Origin: Verrucomicrobiales bacterium
Lineage (GTDB): Bacteria; Verrucomicrobiota; Verrucomicrobiia; Limisphaerales; UBA1100
Length of the DNA: 6,863 bases
Direction: 5' to 3'
NCBI GenBank assembly: GCA_003517285.1
Contig: DPAW01000333.1
Coordinates: 4,295 to 11,157 of the forward strand
Within the stretch, counting starts at the first letter, position 1. Every line of letters begins with the position of its first letter. The notes under the pieces were generated by a model. That model searched no databases. It worked only from the letters and a program-made list of their open reading frames with translations, and was not told the DNA's origin. Of this stretch, positions 6,066 to 6,863 are shown piece by piece. Position numbers and translations under genes: made by a program.

Positions 6066-6863
6066 GTGCCTGTACAATCACTCTACTGCCACATACCGTT
6101 CTGCGCTTCCAAGTGCAGTTATTGCGCGTTCTTCTCGCACGCGCCGGATAGCGAAACGGTGGATCGGTTTGTGGCGGGGTTGGTGCGGGAGCTGGAATTG
6201 GTTGCGGATGACCTAACGCCGCAGACTATTTTCTTCGGTGGTGGGACGCCATCGATTTTGAATCTGCGACAGTGGGAAACGCTTTTGCAAGCCATGAGGC
6301 GTCTGGGGCTTGATGGGGCGGAGGAATGGACTGTGGAATGCAATCCCGCCACCGTGTCCGCCGACAAGGCAAAGCTCCTGCGCGAAGGCGGCGTGACCCG
6401 TATTTCCATGGGTGTGCAATCGCTGGATGAAGATTTGCTCGTTCGCTTGGGGCGCGTGCATTCGCGGGCGATGGTGTTTAAGTCGTATGACATTCTGCGC
6501 AATGCCGGCTTTGAGCGAGTGAATCTGGATCTGATGTTTGCTATCCCTTCGCAAACCATGCCGGTGTGGCAGGATACCTTGCGTGAAGCCATTGCCATGC
6601 AACCGGAGCATCTTTCCTGTTACGAAGTGATCTACGAACAGGACACGCCGTTGTACGAGCAGCTGCAGGCCGGCGAGTTTGATGTACAGGAAGAATTGGC
6701 CTGCGATATGTTTGAGGAATTGGTGCGTACGGCCGGCGAGGAGGGTTTTCACCAGTACGAAGTCGCCAATTTTGGGCAGCACCTAGGAGTCGGTGCCTTC
6801 GAGATACCCGACGAGGCTTGTCGGCATAATATCAATTACTGGCGTGGCGGCGACTATCACGGG
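6066..6863 (+). CDS. hemW: radical SAM heme chaperone HemW, N-terminal part (3' end outside window)
   Basis: The first 266 codons of a radical-SAM protein of the HemN/HemW family; no stop occurs before the window ends. HemW binds heme and is thought to deliver it to respiratory proteins; such genes were long misannotated as oxygen-independent coproporphyrinogen III oxidase. The opening SLYCHIPFCASKCSYCAF carries the iron-sulfur cluster motif CxxxCxxC at Cys13, Cys17 and Cys20. GGGTPS follows at 58-63, ECNP at 91-94, then RISMGVQS, LGRVH, NLDLMFAIPSQT and PEHLSCYEV, all in family order; CRHNINYWRGGDYHG closes the visible part. Start: GTG 6066 is the usual few residues before HIPFC; the frame stays open further upstream with GTG 6021 and TTG 5976 but no ATG, and no good ribosome site marks any of them. 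About nine extra residues (around LGVGAFEIP) precede CRHN. HemW rather than HemN is favoured by the motif spacing and the lack of a long N-terminal extension. Confidence 0.93.
   Translation, partial: MPVQSLYCHIPFCASKCSYCAFFSHAPDSETVDRFVAGLVRELELVADDLTPQTIFFGGGTPSILNLRQWETLLQAMRRLGLDGAEEWTVECNPATVSADKAKLLREGGVTRISMGVQSLDEDLLVRLGRVHSRAMVFKSYDILRNAGFERVNLDLMFAIPSQTMPVWQDTLREAIAMQPEHLSCYEVIYEQDTPLYEQLQAGEFDVQEELACDMFEELVRTAGEEGFHQYEVANFGQHLGVGAFEIPDEACRHNINYWRGGDYHG

Noticed and set aside
6213..6782. Minus-strand open frame of 189 codons opposite hemW
   Set aside because: The plus frame carries an unbroken chain of HemW motifs over the same bases; the minus frame has no recognisable feature.

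Overview
The window reads as ordinary bacterial chromosome: mostly housekeeping genes, densely packed, moderately GC-rich, with no phage, transposase, CRISPR or toxin-antitoxin gene. The organism is probably a member of the PVC group, with Verrucomicrobiota favoured over Planctomycetota. This is an inference from the style of the Nramp-like transporter, the divergent transketolase, the scarcity of clear Shine-Dalgarno sequences, two GTG starts, and a palindromic intergenic repeat of a kind I associate with such genomes. No 16S gene or other firm taxonomic marker is present.

Layout from left to right. (1) Positions 1-672 hold the 3' part of a membrane transporter gene that runs in from outside the window, most like the Nramp divalent-metal family. 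(2) Positions 706-912 hold a possible 68-residue unknown protein on the same strand. (3) Positions 957-1033 hold a complete tRNA-Arg(CCG) gene with encoded CCA. (4) The 107-base gap 1034-1140 holds a weak promoter candidate and a hairpin covering the presumed ribosome-binding site of the next gene. (5) Positions 1141-3201 hold a full-length, divergent transketolase. (6) Positions 3215-3352, minus strand, encode a 45-residue lipoprotein, convergent with transketolase. (7) Positions 3414-3977, plus strand, encode a YqgE/AlgH-family protein, divergent from the lipoprotein. (8) Positions 3974-5941, minus strand, encode UvrB; its stop codon overlaps that of YqgE tail to tail. (9) The 124-base gap 5942-6065 between divergent uvrB and hemW holds a long imperfect palindrome and promoter-like boxes facing both ways. 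(10) Positions 6066-6863 hold the 5' part of hemW, a radical-SAM heme chaperone, cut by the window end.

The genes do not form one pathway: metal uptake, translation, pentose phosphate/carbon metabolism, an unknown lipoprotein, a conserved unknown, nucleotide excision repair and heme handling lie side by side. Strand switches mean most are separate transcription units. I found no convincing new multi-gene system. The points most worth a second look are the nested palindrome between uvrB and hemW, the rewritten cofactor-site motifs of the transketolase, and the hairpin over its ribosome-binding site.
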